Assembly (NCBI GenBank): GCA_034509425.1
Contig: JAVTVJ010001353.1
Coordinates: forward strand, 1-64,000
Reading direction: 5' to 3'
Source of the DNA: Eopsaltria australis
Lineage: Eukaryota; Chordata; Aves; Passeriformes; Petroicidae
Length of the DNA stretch: 64,000 nucleotides
Shown: positions 1 through 13,700 of the stretch, in pieces
How the letters are laid out: each line of letters opens with the position of its first letter
Position numbering within the stretch: the stretch's first letter is position 1
Notes under the pieces: generated by a model
Told to the model about the DNA's origin: nothing
The model's database searches: none
Seen by the model: the letters and a program-made list of their open reading frames with translations, nothing else
Program-made: the position numbers and the translations under genes

Positions 1-107
1 CTTCCTTCCTTCCTTCCTTCCTTCCTTCCTTCCTTCCTTCCTTCCTTCCTTCCTTCCTTCCTTCCTTCCTTCCTTCCTTCCTTCTGGAATTGCTTCCTTC
101 CTTCCTA
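1..107. repeat. (CTTC)n tetranucleotide microsatellite
   Basis: Uninterrupted CTTC units run from the first base to about 83. After a short interruption (TGGAATTG) a few more units follow to about 107. The array is cut by the window edge, so its full length is unknown. Confidence 0.97.
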
Positions 108-2049
108 TCTCATTATTTTATTTGTACAGATAAGGCTGTTGTTGTTGCTGTTCTCTCTGCCATAAAGATGCAAGGTATTCTAGCTTTGTTTTTTGCAACC
201 AATAATATCAACATTAAAATATATGTCTGTGTATGTATAGTATGCTGCTGATATTTTACAGTATTAAAATGAGCACAATCAAGTAAACCACGATATTAAA
301 CAGGAGAAATTATCATTTAGCACTCATTGATCTTTGAGACAGTTAACTCCATACTTACTCTTACCTGTGAAACCTTAAGTTGAATCCCTTAATTTAAGTC
401 ATATTTCTTTATGTTACAGTGCAACTCTTTACTTACATCCAGAGCTCACATTTTATGTTTCTGGAGCCACAATAGCCACTTGAAAAAAAAGAAGAATTTT
501 ATATATATAACTGTTTGGTATCTTATAACCTGTGATGGACCTTTAAAAAAGTGCAGATCCTTTGTTTGTGTGTTCAACTGTCACAGTCTGCACATTCACT
601 TTGAAAGTATGAGAAGATCAACAGAGATTTTCAGAGATAGAAAATTGATTCAAATTTTAGATTTTTTCATTAAGACAGGGTTGAACTTCCAGTTCATGTT
701 CTGAAACAGAGAGATGGTACAATATCTTCAAAACAATTGTATTGATGCTTTCAGTAAGGGCAAAACAATAGATTTTTCTTCTCTGATCTTGTTCTCAGAA
801 ACATCTGAATTGTTTTAAGTGGCATTTTCAAGGACATTTCAGCCTGAGGCACAGTAATTCTTCATGGAATTGCTAAACTGAATGATTCAAGTTCAGCAAA
901 GCAAATTAAAACAGTGTTTAGATGATGTTAGCCATGACTCTTCCTCCATGAGAAAAAAGAAAGTCATTATAATTCTAATTTTTAATTCTTTCAGTGTTTA
1001 TCTCTTCTTCCAAAAGATAGTTTTGAGTTATCTTGAAACTGAATGAGACTTACCTAATAGTAACGCATTGAATTTTGACAATACTTAAATTATTAATATT
1101 AATGGGAGATAGACTTACAGATATCAGAAATTAAGCTATATATTGACTACACAATAATAAACATCATGAGTCCTGTCAATCTCATTGAGCAAGATGGCAG
1201 CTTGCTTTGTTCTTATTATCCAAATTCTGAAAATATTCAACAAAAAATTCAGACAACTAAAAAGAGAAGATGGAAACAGTGTCACAAAGAATTTTAAATG
1301 TTCTGTTACATTTTAAACTGAGTTAAAATTTTTGGCTATAATAATAGGCAGCAATTAAATAAGCTGTTACTTATTTTAAGAATCACTTGATAAATCAGCT
1401 CATAAAATGCCTTCTACAGGAAAGCAATATTATGTCTAGGGGAGGCATATGTATGCTGTGCTTGTGTAAGAGGAAGAAGAAAGAAATTTTATGAGGGGAA
1501 TGAAGACTTGTTTTAAAAAGATAAGTTTCAAAAAAATGACTCATTTTTTCAAACCTATAACAACAAAAGCCTGCTTCTCAGACAACAGCTTGATTAGGAT
1601 TGATTTCTTGTTTCTCAGGAGAGCTATAGTTCACATGTACCTTCCTCTGTATCCTGGCTTTTAATTGTAAATAACATTTCTGCCAAAGTGTCATATCTGA
1701 AGATGTCTGGGGTGGTCTTCAGCAGTACAGCAAACACAGCAATTGTGTGGTTGGAGGTATAGTCCTGTCAGGAATCATAATCTACAGAGAAAAGTGGTGG
1801 AAGCTGATGGCAGTATAACTCTTATACAGTACAACAGTAGCACACTGTGGAAACTGCCTGTGTGGAGTATTTAGCTAGAAATCTGCAGGGTAATTTTTTT
1901 CCCAGAAGTCAAATGTTATTACTCAAAATCTCCTGGACTTAGTGCCACACTCTGGTTTCAATAAATATCCTTCATCTGAACAAGTTGCTTACAGCCACCA
2001 CTTTGGACTGTTACTAGGATAGCTCAGTGACATCTCAAACAAATTTCTT
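108..2049. other. AT-rich noncoding stretch, nothing recognised
   Basis: No open frame here reads as a known protein and I recognise no repeat family. The longest frame (411-704) has no recognisable domain. The composition is typical of intergenic or intronic vertebrate DNA. Confidence 0.6.
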
Positions 2050-2560
2050 GCTTTTTCTCTCTAGGCCATGCTCTTTCTCAGGGCCCTGACTGCAGCAGGA
2101 TCTTGCTGTCCTGAAATATTTTTCTCTGTACTCAGCCTTTGCAACCTCCTAACAGCCCTCAGGGATTTAGTTGTCCCTGTTCAAAGTTTGCTCTGATGTG
2201 GTGCAGCCATGCAATCTTAAATCAGATTTCTGGAAAACAAAGAAGCAGTAAGATGAAATCAGCAACCCCTTGCCTGGATGTTGATTTACACCATCAGTCC
2301 CTGCCCAAATTATGTCAGCTTTGCCTGTGTCTGTGTCTTACCCATTCCTGGCCGTGGCTTGCTGAATCCCCTCCCCAGCTTGACCTGGGACCTTCTTTCC
2401 CATTACAGACCTGCCTGGCTGACTGGACTGTGGCCAGCCCTGCTCTTTGTCACCAGACCAGACCAGACCTGCTCAGCTACAGTAAGATTGTGTCCCTTGT
2501 TGGGAGGCCTTGCTTTTTTACCCTTCCTTTCTGGAGGCTTTCTCTACTTTTTGGGTGTGA
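2050..2560. other. GC-richer patch of unknown origin
   Basis: This roughly 500-bp patch is visibly richer in G and C than its surroundings. It contains two overlapping open frames on the + strand (2139-2579, 146 codons; 2278-2601, 107 codons). Both translations are rich in Leu, Pro, Ser and Cys and match no family I know, so they may simply reflect a low stop density at this composition. A small CCAGA-type tandem lies near 2453-2470. The patch could be a decayed transposable element or part of a noncoding transcript; the sequence alone does not decide. Confidence 0.35.
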
Positions 2561-4794
2561 AATACATTATTTCCAATAAGAGTTATTTCGTAAATGTATG
2601 AAAATCAGTATCCTATTCTACTTGCTATTTTCTGTTTCACTGATGGAAAAAAAGTTAATTATTTTTGTTATTTTGTATAACAAACTCTGCCCAGAATTTT
2701 AAATTTATTAATTTAGTTCTAGAATAAAGAAAAAAAAAATACACCTTTTTTGACTACAGAGAAATTGGATATGAATGATGTCTTTAAATTTTACTAAATG
2801 TAGGTACATTTTTAAGTTTTCTTGTCAGAATATCCCTGAACTCTGTAAGATTTTTTAAGGTTGTGATGATTTGAGGTTTTTAGATGGAAGTGCAGATGCT
2901 TTCCACCAGCAAATGTGTAAGAATATCAGCTTTTCTTAGCTGAGAAAAATTCTGCATTCCTTATATGTAACTAATGATGTAAATAAAGAGGAAAACTGAT
3001 ACCTCTATAAGATCATCATTATTTAAGTGTACTCATTACATACCATTTCACACCTATATGATTCAGCCAGAATTAAACTGTCTGTAAGAATTTTACACAC
3101 ACTATGTCATGAACTAAAGAGCAATGACAGGCTATCATGTCTTGAAACGAAATCGTGTTTGGGCTATTTTGCAATCTTAGGTTAAAAATGTGCAATGTAA
3201 TTGCTTTGAAAAACTATTTTCCCTAAAATTATAATAGCAAGCAATATGTCCTTCTCTTTTTTAAGTGAAGACTTACCCAGAAATCTTTAAACAAAGGTAA
3301 ATTAAAAGACAACCCTACAGCATAAAAGCATCTTTAGATTTTTTTATAAAATATCCTGTAGTGTTTTTATGGTAAGGATGTGCAGTCTAAAGCAGGACAG
3401 GAAGTAATATAAACTACAATTTCTTGAATAAACAAACAAAATTTCCAGAAGGTTTGCCATTTTTTTATTGATTGGTCACACATTTATGCATCCACAATTG
3501 TAATTTGGAATGTGTGTTTTAACAATGAGAAAACAATTTTGCTCTTCTCTAAGTCTCTTCTGATATGAGAAGACAGGTTTTGGTTCTAACTATAGGGATC
3601 AAAAATTTGCCAGCTCTGTTACATTACGAAAACATGGAATTAGATTAAATGCAAAGAGCTTACATCTTATTTTCACAAAGTGTTCATGCACAAACAAATA
3701 TTTATGGATTCATATTGAACAAACTCTGTCAACACAGAGACAGATAGGTATATATGTCTATTTGCCCTCCGTATGTGAGCACACAGATATGTTTTCAACA
3801 CAGAGACAACTGAGCTGCAAAATCCTAATTCTTAATTCCCACATTTTTAATCTTTTCCCTGTTCTGTTCTGTTCTGGGCTGAGCCATCTGATCAGGCAGA
3901 AGCCAACAATATCGGAGATATTTTGTAAATGTCTATCTTTGTTCATTTAAAAGGTAAAGGACATTGCAAAGTAGATTTTTTTCTTGTGTTAGCTTTGTAT
4001 CCTTTTTGCTACTAAAAGTTTTTGGCAGTTGGAATCTGACATGGTACCAGCAAAGAAAGAAACAACAAATCAAAATTAGTAAAATTGACTGTTCACTTGT
4101 GGATTTTCTATCAGGAATTGTGATGCATTTGGCAATTTCTAGAGAGAGTTTGCTGCACAGCTTATTGCAAGACACATATTAGTGTTATCATAGCTGTTAC
4201 ACTGCATGTATATATTCATTTGACACATTTTTACATTTCACAAAAATATCATTGATTTTAGGTCTTCTGCAAAGGATGAAAAACACCTACTAGAGACAAT
4301 TACAGAGCAGTGTTGTTCAGTCATTCCTGTGAAATCCAATATGCTGTCTCTCATAACCTGTGGTCATTTTATAGCATTCTATCACTGAGACACGTAAGTG
4401 ATTCTTCTGTTTGCATTAAATGGAGAAAAAGAATGCAATAAGGTGCAATTGCAGTTGCTTAAGAGCCAAAAGACAATCAGATATCCAAGTCCAAAGCAGA
4501 ATTCAGCTGATGACCAGCAACATAAATATTTTAACTATGGAATAGAAAATGCATTGGGCACAGTAGGGAAAAAATTTTTATATTTTAAAATAATCCTATT
4601 TTTATTTCTCTCTATATTCCCAGTGGCCAAATGTGACTAAATAAGGATTTTGTATTACTTTATATGACCACAAGTGTCCTCTTGACAGACTCTAGCCAGA
4701 TGGTAGAACGTTAGTAGGAAAATCTCCTGGGATGTGGTACCAAAGACCAGATAAAGGCAGAATGCTGCTAAAGAAGCCAACATAGCCCCTCACC

Positions 4795-4795
4795 A

Positions 4796-4827
<32 letters not shown>

Positions 4828-4843
4828 AAGAAAAAAAGAAAAA
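4795..4843. repeat. A-rich low-complexity run
   Basis: About 49 bases of A interrupted only by single Gs. It could be the poly(A) tail of a decayed retroposed copy, but the upstream sequence is not recognisable and no flanking duplication is evident. Confidence 0.9.
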
Positions 4844-7800
4844 GGTAATTAAAATAATTTATTTTCAGGGCATACAGTACTAATAGCAAATAGCAAATTT
4901 ATCCTCTAAATAAATGCAGATGACACACCCTACACTGTCTTACACTGCAGGTTACTTGTGGGTAGGACTACTTTCCTCACTAAGGTTACTTATTATACCT
5001 GTAAATCCTGCCTATATTTGCACTCCAGTAGATGTTGGCATAAAGGAGAACCAGACGATGATTAGCCTAATTCAAAAGAATTTTAATAATTCTGCGATGA
5101 TCTGTAAAAAAAGTGAAAATATTTATTGAACGTGGTAACTCATGTTGCCATGATGTTGGAATCAATGGGAGGTTGGTATAGAAAAAATGTCTCCTTTTGG
5201 GATACATTTCTTTCGTGATTCAATCTCTGGAAGCTGTTTGAATTCATCTCTCTGCAGATATACATGCCCCAAAGGGTGATTATCTCTTAGAAAATAAGGA
5301 TATTTGGCACCTATTCCTCACAATCTATAGTAATGAACATCTCTTGGAAAACATCTCAGTTTTTCAGGGAAGCATCTTTTTATTCCTTATTTCTTGGAGG
5401 TTTTCAGTTTCTCAACATAGCAGGGGAGCTGATCTCTTCTAACCATAAAGGCATTTTTCACTCTTTTCCCTTAATTATTTAGGAGGTTTCATACTCTACT
5501 ACTGGCAATCCACATGCTGGGTGTTCATTTTCCCCTGAAAATTGTATTTTTGGGAAGAAGTATAGTGGCTAAAACTGTGACCACATTTGAACTGGAAATG
5601 CTTGTCAGTGTGGCAAAAGTGGTTAGGGACCCAGCTCTTACAAAATGTTTTCCTAGAAGCAGCTGCATATTCATTAGGATATTTATATCACATAAATGTC
5701 TTCTGCTATTATAGCTTTCTTTATCTAAGCATCTAGAATAAATAATATTAGCAAATTTGATCCTCTCACCAATTACACCTTTCTAGAAAGACAGGTCTGA
5801 ATATGTTCAGATTTTGTCACAGTGGTTTGAATTCTATAAGCTTAGATTATTGATATCATCATATATAGTCAGCAGTGCAAAGGAATAAATCTGTTGAAAA
5901 CAGTGGATGACAAATTATCCATGCTTCAGTAGCAAGCAAAGCAAAGCTTCATTTGTGTCTACTAGGATGATTATATAACGCTGCAGTTCTTTATAACAAA
6001 TGCCTAATTATAAAAAAGCTAGGTTTTCTTCAATACTCCCTACTGGTTTGTTATTACATGCATATATCAGCAGCTTGCACCGAAGATGAATTGGGATAAT
6101 CAGAACAGGCATCCCTCTGGATTGACTTATTGGAACATTGCTGCATCTGACTGAGGCCTCGTGAGGATTTATACCTCAAAGGTAACAAGGAGGCAGCCAG
6201 AGATTGTATTTAGCTAAAGAACAAATGCCATGTTTGTGCCTGACTGCCCCCAGAGTGTACTTTGTTTCTGAGCCTCTGACTTACTGGAAATAATGATAAA
6301 AGGCTGAAAGTCATTATAAGAAACCCACTTCATTTAAAATACGTATTTTTGTGATGTTTAGCTTTGCAATAACAGTGCCAATTTCTTAGTATAATTTTTT
6401 TTAGTAAACTGTATTGCTTATGCTAAAAAAGGACAGCAGAAAATGTAGTACAGTTTATGTTATTTAAACTGCTATGCTAATAGCAAGTATCTGCGATTAG
6501 TCACCTTGCGAATTCAGACTTACTCAACAAGTACTGTATAATTACTTTTTAAAACTCATCCCAGCTTTCATTGTAAATCTTAAGATATGCTTTTTAATAT
6601 ATTATATTCCCAATGTTTCATTTTTACAACCATTTATGCGTATGCTAATTTTCATTTTTAGGATAGAGTCCTATGAAAAGCTTAGAGCAGTTTCTGGTTT
6701 CTGCTCATGTTCTTGGTCTGAGAAGGAAATTTACATTCTGCTGCATCTTTCTTCACTCCCACATGGAAGATGTTCCTTTTCCTTGGAATGTCACAGCAAT
6801 ACCATAGAAAAAAGATTTAATTGGAAAGTGTAACCATTCCAGAGCAATTTTCCAACTACTTTACATAGCTTCATGGATAGTAAGGAACTTGAGAACTTTC
6901 TTCTAAAATTGTTCCTACAACCATAGGTGCAGGGTAATCTAAGATTATTCTGCCTGGACTAACCAAGGAAATTTAGAAATTTCTGTAACCTCCCTCACGT
7001 CTGGAATGAGTCAGGTGTGGCTGAATGACTTAGCTGATGAGTAGTGTACGTCTGTCCTGCAAAGTTGTCTTAGGTCAGGTGCATTTTCTTCAAATAATGC
7101 TGCATTGTTTGTAAATATGAATTTAGACCTACAAGGAGCTGTTCTTTGCCATATGGGCTTGTCAGACATACTTCTTTTAGCTCAGACTGCTGATCTTCAG
7201 TATTTTTTTTTCAGAGCATTTACTTTCAAAGAAATCATTACTATTTTCTGCTTTTTTCACTCACAAGCCAAGCCTAAACTTCTGTCAAAGACATTTGTTT
7301 CCTTACAAATGTTGACCTTTTCAATGCACTGGCATTCACCCAGGCACTTACACACTTGTCTCCTTGGAGTAAAGACACATTTGGTTCAATTTTGAACAGC
7401 ACAGATGCTTCCTTTCACATTTCACCACCCTAGTTTAAGTGTTCTCCATGTGTTAAACGAGAGAGGTACTGAGACCTTGACAGGCACAGAAGAGTAAGAA
7501 TGACACAAAATGACCTTTGCAACAATATGTCTGTTGCTGTTATAGTGATATAGGCTATTTATTATTATGTAATGACTTTTCAACCTCTGTGTCACAGAGG
7601 AGCATCTAGAGAATTCATAACTTTCTTTCTTTTTTTTGTCAAGACATTAATGGGGAATATGAATAAACATTTTCCCTTATGATCTCTTTACAAGGGATTA
7701 TAATAAAGGATTTTACTTTTATAGCCTCTCTGAAGAAATCACTTCTGATAAGCTGGTAAGAAGTGAAAGAGTAAGATTAAGATAGGAAAGGAGCTAAATA

Positions 7801-9113
7801 ATTACTTGCAAAAAGTACCTGTTTGCAAAGTTCTGCATACATGAGAGCAAATTCTTCCCAGAGAGGAAATAGAGGATTTAGTTTGATGCACTATCCAGCT
7901 ATTTTCAGTAGTTTCTTTTAAAAGTAAGTTGGTAATTTTTTCATGCACATCCCTTTCTTTTTTTTTTTTTTTTACAATAAGGCCTTCAATGGTTTAACAA
8001 ATTGGCAAGCAGGGTTTAAGTGTAATCCCTGACAGAAGTATTAGAAACTTATAGAAGCTCAGCAGAACAGTGAAAATAAAAGTAAACAGAAAACTAATAC
8101 TTCAATCAGCCAGGAGTTGAGAATGAGAATAAAGTGCTGTAAAACAAAAGGACATTATTAAAGTTGTTTAGATCTTCTACATAAAAAAACAAACAAACAA
8201 AAACCTGGAAGAAACCAAACCTCTTGTTTTTCATTAACATTTTAATTCTTAGTCAGTATTTTCCAGACAGCAGAAAGTTTCTGCCCTTTGTAAATTAAAT
8301 TCACTAGTGAATAAAGGAGTAATGTCAATCATTAGGTTGGACCAGCCAGGGAAAACACTCAGGCTATTATATCCTGAAATACAGGTTTCCTCTTTCAGAC
8401 TACATAGGACCTGCTCCCTATTTTATCACCTTTGATGAAATGGCATAGAACTAAAATGAGGAAGAATCTTCCTTTGTATGAGCAAAATTATATGCTGGAG
8501 TCGTGAAGAGAAGCTTTTTTTCCAAATTATTTCATTCCTTTTGGAACATCCTAGCATCAGACTTTTAATAAAGGACCATCTTTGACAGCTTCCTTCTTGA
8601 GCCCATAAATGAACCCTCAAAAAAGATATTATCCTGCACTTGGAAAGTAGGTCCTTAAATAAATGTGTATTCTGTCCTTCAACATTCATGAACAGATGCC
8701 CCCAGCTGGGGCTTTAGCTTTCTCTGCTCAAGAAACCTGCAACTTTGTAAAATGTTCATTGCAAACAAAATTTTTCTTCCTGTATCAAAGTAACATCAGG
8801 ATAAAAATTCCAGTTGCTGGATTTATAGCTTTTGGTCTCATCATGTACTGTCTTATGTGGCAAGTGTTTGTCATTGGCAAGTATATAAACAGTGTGAAGG
8901 ACAACAATGTCTACTTTTATTTCCCCTCTTCCTCTGTTGGTGTCTTACAGGAACTGCCGTGGACAACACAAAAATATCTCAAGTTATGAAGAAAATTAAA
9001 AATTTATTTGTTCAAAGATTTTAGCAGTTTATATGTATATATGTAATTCCCTTTAATCACATGATGAAGAAAGGCATATCAACAGGCATTTGTCTTCTTT
9101 GGTTTTAAATTCC

Positions 9114-9145
9114 TTTTTTTTTTTTTTTTTTTGGGGGGGGGTGGG
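9114..9145. repeat. T19-G9 composite homopolymer
   Basis: Nineteen Ts (9114-9132) are followed directly by nine Gs (9133-9141), then TGGG. Two abutting long homopolymers are prone to both replication slippage and sequencing error. Confidence 0.9.
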
Positions 9146-9583
9146 ATTTTTTTCCTCCTCAGTTTAGTCTTTTCTCTGATTTTAAATAAATTCCAACCAG
9201 GAAACTGTACAGTATTAATGGCATCATCAAATAGCTTTCTATAGAATATAAGATTTCAATGATTGTGGTTTGCTCTAGTAGCTTCTAAAATAATGTTTCT
9301 GAAAATGGTAGATAACTGTTAATGATTTTATACATTACCTGTCCTCAGCATCTCTGTGTTAATTGGATTCGTGTCAGGATGATTAGCTATTTAAGTGTTC
9401 CTTTTCCCCCAGGGAGAGTTAGAGTAAGAAATACATTCAGATTTATTCTATTCTTAAATATTTGTACTCATGTTTTTTAATTTAAAAGAATACTAGGTTG
9501 CATATAGTTATCCCTTTCCTGACTACCTTTACATCAAGTAATTATTATGCAGTCTTTGCCCTACTTTAGATCATCTACTTGAC

Positions 9584-9690
9584 AGACTATTTCTTTTTAC
9601 GGGCGTAGTAAAGACTGCAAGGACAAGTGGAGTGATTTGTCCAAGGTGACTCAGCAACCTGGAGCAGCAGAGTCATGAAGGTAACAAAGG
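9584..9690 (+). repeat. MIR-like SINE relic
   Basis: The segment reads like the amniote MIR core: a TTTTTACGG-type block (compare ATTTTACAGATG), then a purine-rich spacer, then GTGATTTGTCCAAGGTGAC, which resembles the MIR core AGTGACTTGCCCAAGGTCAC, followed by CAGC and a GCAGAGTCATGA block. The order and spacing match MIR, and the divergence fits a very old insertion shared across amniotes. The boundaries are approximate because the alignment was made by eye from memory of the consensus. Confidence 0.6.
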
Positions 9691-10692
9691 TTTCTGAAAC
9701 ACACGATACTTTATCTGTTGATGTGTTCAGCCTCTTTGCTAAAGAAAACTGCTGTTACTTTTGCCTTTTGTTGCTCTGCAGAACCAGCGCATCTCTCAGG
9801 GAATGAACCAGGCTTAGTTCCAGCTGGCACCTCATCAACCAAATTCCTAACAGTCAGATTGCAGGGTCTTTGTAGGAGACGTGTGAGCCAGAGAAAAGCC
9901 AGCTTAACTTTCAGAGTCTAGGATGAGTTGGAGAATGGAACAGTTAGAGGGAAATACCACAGCTTTTTTACATTTAAACTGAGAACTGAGCAGAGGTAGT
10001 ATGGAAATCATTGAGAGACAATAAACGAGAAACTTTCAATCCTTTTTTTAATTATTTAGATTTTTATTTCTGGGCCAGTTAACAGGCCAAAACACCACTT
10101 TAACATAATTGCCATGGTCTGACTACATCTCTCCTTACTAGCCTACTAACTCCACACATGAGAAATGAAATCCTCAGGATGTTAAGAGATACTTGCCAAA
10201 AACCTCTACAAATCTCTAACTGTATTTCTAATAATATTTTCACAAAGCAAAGAAAAAAGAAAAACTACAGTCTACTTTTTATTATAGCTGTTGTTTGTTT
10301 GCTTAGAGATGAACAAAATAATTTTAGGAAAAGCATATCTGACAAATGTACTTCTCATGTATTATTCATGAAAAGACTGCATATTTAATCATTTGTTCAC
10401 TATTCATAGTTAATTTAACTTTTTATAAAAGTAAACGCAAAAAATAGATGGAAAGAAATATGAGATTGTTAAATCTTTACTTGTTTTCAAGGTAGGAAAT
10501 TTAAAACATTAAATACTAAGTAGTGGAGAAAAGACCCAGATGTTGACAATTTAGAAGCTGTTATAAACACTTTTGTTTATTATTCTCTTATCAGTCATGT
10601 TAGTCATTTCTCAGCGTAATGTGATTGTAGTTTCTCTTTCCTGGTATGTGTAACAGCAATAGGGGGCAGTTGTAAGCAATCCAGTGGACTCC

Positions 10693-10715
10693 AAGGAAGG
10701 AAGGAAGGAAGGAAG
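10693..10715. repeat. (AAGG)n microsatellite
   Basis: About 5.5 perfect AAGG units. The motif class is the complement of the CTTC array at the window start. Confidence 0.95.
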
Positions 10716-13700
10716 AGTGCAGCTTTCTGTGGTTTTGATTTGCTGTTGTTTATGTCTAAATTCCACATTAAACATGTTATGTATCCCCCATTAGACCTGC
10801 ATGCTACAGGAAGAAATGAAGAACCAATTTGCTCTAAATAGGCTTGGGAAAACACTTTTATTTTGTCAAATTAGCCAGAATACTTGACTTCAAATGTATG
10901 CCAACTTTTATGGGTTTTTTATGTTCCATGCAGGAGAACTGACAAAGCTTCATTTGGCATGAAGTTGCTGATAAAACTTTATTCATTAGGGCGCATGAAG
11001 AGATCTGAAAATAGCAGAATAGAAGCAATCTGGACTGGGACTCTACATCATTTAGCCACACCATTTTTGATCTGTCACCAGAAGCCATGCAGACAGTTTA
11101 ACATATTGTCACATCATGGCCAGATACAGCTCTGAATGAGATAATTAGAGGGCTGGAGACAATGCTGCCAGCCCTGTGCAGCTGTACCAGCATTGTGCTG
11201 ATAGTGCTATCTCGCTTTCGAGCTCTTAACTTAGTATTTCAGCTTGACACTTCACTGTGCAGTGTGGACAAGCAGTGTTCTGGGACTTGAGTGGACAATT
11301 TGATTTTGCCTGCATGCTAACGAAAGAGCATGAGATTTGCCTTTGGTCTCTTAGACTGTCTTTCCTCATAGCTGGAACAGACAGATTTTTATAATTTTCA
11401 GTTTGGGCTGTGTCTTCAGACAGATATTTCGAGCATACAAAATAAGATTAGGACCAGACCTGCTTTACAGTCTTCTATTATTTTTAACCAAAAGGATTGG
11501 ACTATTACAGTGTTAAACAAAAAAACACCATCAAACCAGCACATTCTTTTTTATACAATAAAAAAAAAAAGTGTACTTGTTTCTCTGAAATGATTAGTTA
11601 AATACTGACAATGAGTTGCCATGAGCAATGGTTGCATTGCTACCAGCTATTGGATATATATATATGTGTACATGATGTTTAAATCATTTATCAGAGATAG
11701 TAAATATTTAGTACTTTTTTACTGAAGTAAAAAATTGATACCCAGTTGAAATCACTATAGGCCATTTATTCCAGGCATCTGTACGGAAGAAAATGGAAAT
11801 TTTAATCAGAACTGGCTTGAAAACTGTTTATGAACAGAAAACTCCATTTTAATTATATAATATATTCACAAAAAGCTTTTTCATCTGCTTCCTGATGGGT
11901 TGGAAGTTTTACTGTGTCTGTGGAAAGAGTGGGTGAAATCACAACCTCTATCTGTAACTGCTCATAGTCTCATGCTCACAGAGTATTTGGTTGCTCATAA
12001 CAATCTGTGTAAATATTCATGAGTATTGTGTAATATATTAGAAGCAGCATTGTTGTTCTAAGCTAAAAAATTGAAAGAACCATAAGCAAGAAACAATAGT
12101 CAGCAATGCAATCATCATTCTTAAGGTATTGTCAGGAAACCAGGTTTTAGCATGCAACTCATGTATAAACAAATTTACCAATAATCACTTCCTCACACTC
12201 TTCACAAATGACTTACTTTCTGAATTTCCATCAGATTATAAAACCCAATACAGTGGTCAATACCAGCCCATTTTTTACTGTCAGTCACACTTTCTGGTTT
12301 TCAAATACTTTTGTGAAGGAGAATGTATGAAACACTGTAACACTCGCATCCTATTGAAATATTTTTGCTTCTGCTAAATTGCAAAAAAAAACCCATTCAT
12401 TTTTGTTAAAACAGTTTAATATTTTGACTCTCTAGAAGAATAGCAGAACTATGTCTGAAATACATTTTGCATGTGTCATACAGAAGTTACCAATTATGAC
12501 AGGTTCAATACATTTTCTCATCCTGTTCTAACTGCTGTGGAAAAAGTTAATTGACCATTATCCAAAAGCCTGGCCATCTTTTCCTTTCTTCAGTGTCACA
12601 CAATATCTTCATCTCTTGGCATAGGATTTGATGAATTTCCAGCACTTGGCTTAAATCCCTTCTCTGTGAGATAAAGTATGCATCCAAAATGTTGAACCAG
12701 TACTCTTCACAGCTAGTCAGTAGCCAGAAGAGAGTTCTGTAACATAACTGCAGCTTCTAGAAATTTTTCTTTTTCTTGCATTGTTTAGGGGAACAATTTG
12801 GTCAACGTCTAACTTGTTGTCAACAATACAAATCATAATTTGATCCAGTTGAAAGCTTCTGCGTTTGCTGTAATGAAATGCTTCAAAATACGAAACAGAG
12901 ATCAGTCTCTGCTGGGTTTTGTTTAGATGCTGATGCTCTGCCAACACACAGAAGATGGAAACCTACTTTGTGAAAATAATCAGCCTTGAAAGGGGTCAAA
13001 CTGCTTATTACATTATGGTATTAGGCTGATTTAGTTTGTTAATGCATTTGTACTGCTTAAATAAATGTTTGAAATGAGCTCTTTGGATTCATATATGAAT
13101 GTTTTAACAGAGATCCCCCATCAGGGGTTACATGGCACAAAATCTTTCATTTGCACTCTCAGCTTAAATACCACATGGCACTGATTTCTCTGCTATTTAT
13201 AGGGTATTATACACATTTTGTATAATACTGTAATTTAGAATCATGGCTTATAATGCTGATTTTTTATATCTGAACCTCAAGTTTTCCCTTATCAACATGA
13301 CTGAAACTGGTCTAAGCAAACCTTCCATGATTGTGTATATTTATTCAGAATTCTACCACCTGTTAAACAGGTCCCCAACAGTTACCTGCAGAGCATAATA
13401 ATAGCTCACCATACAGACCAGAGCAGAGGTGACACATCTGTTCACATGCTCTTATGGCCAAACCACAAGCAGGAAAGGAAACATTTAATGATGTTTTTCA
13501 TGTTGCTGCTTAACAGGAGAGAAAAAGATGGAGAAGGAAAGCTAACAGCTGTATAAATCTGTGCAAGATTCAATATCCGGCCTGTAATGTGGTCTCTTGC
13601 ATAGGTTTCAGCAACAGCCATCAGTGGTTGTGGGGAAGGTGTCTGCTCTGCAATCACAGGGTGATGTGTCAGAGCACAGACTGGACATACAGTGAGATCC

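Larger units (their letters stand above)
2561..9583. other. AT-rich noncoding stretch with homopolymer runs
   Basis: No gene or transposable element is recognised here. The stretch contains an A-rich run (4795-4843) and a T-then-G run (9114-9145), listed separately, and a short T run near 7959-7972. Around 6060-6330 the composition is more balanced than nearby, but no coding signal is visible there. Confidence 0.6.

Noticed and set aside
2139..2579. 146-codon open frame as a gene
   Set aside because: No recognisable domain and an overlapping alternative frame; the GC-richer local composition alone can explain the lack of stops.
4680..4843. Processed pseudogene ending in a poly(A) tail
   Set aside because: The sequence upstream of the A-rich run matches nothing recognisable and no flanking duplication is visible.
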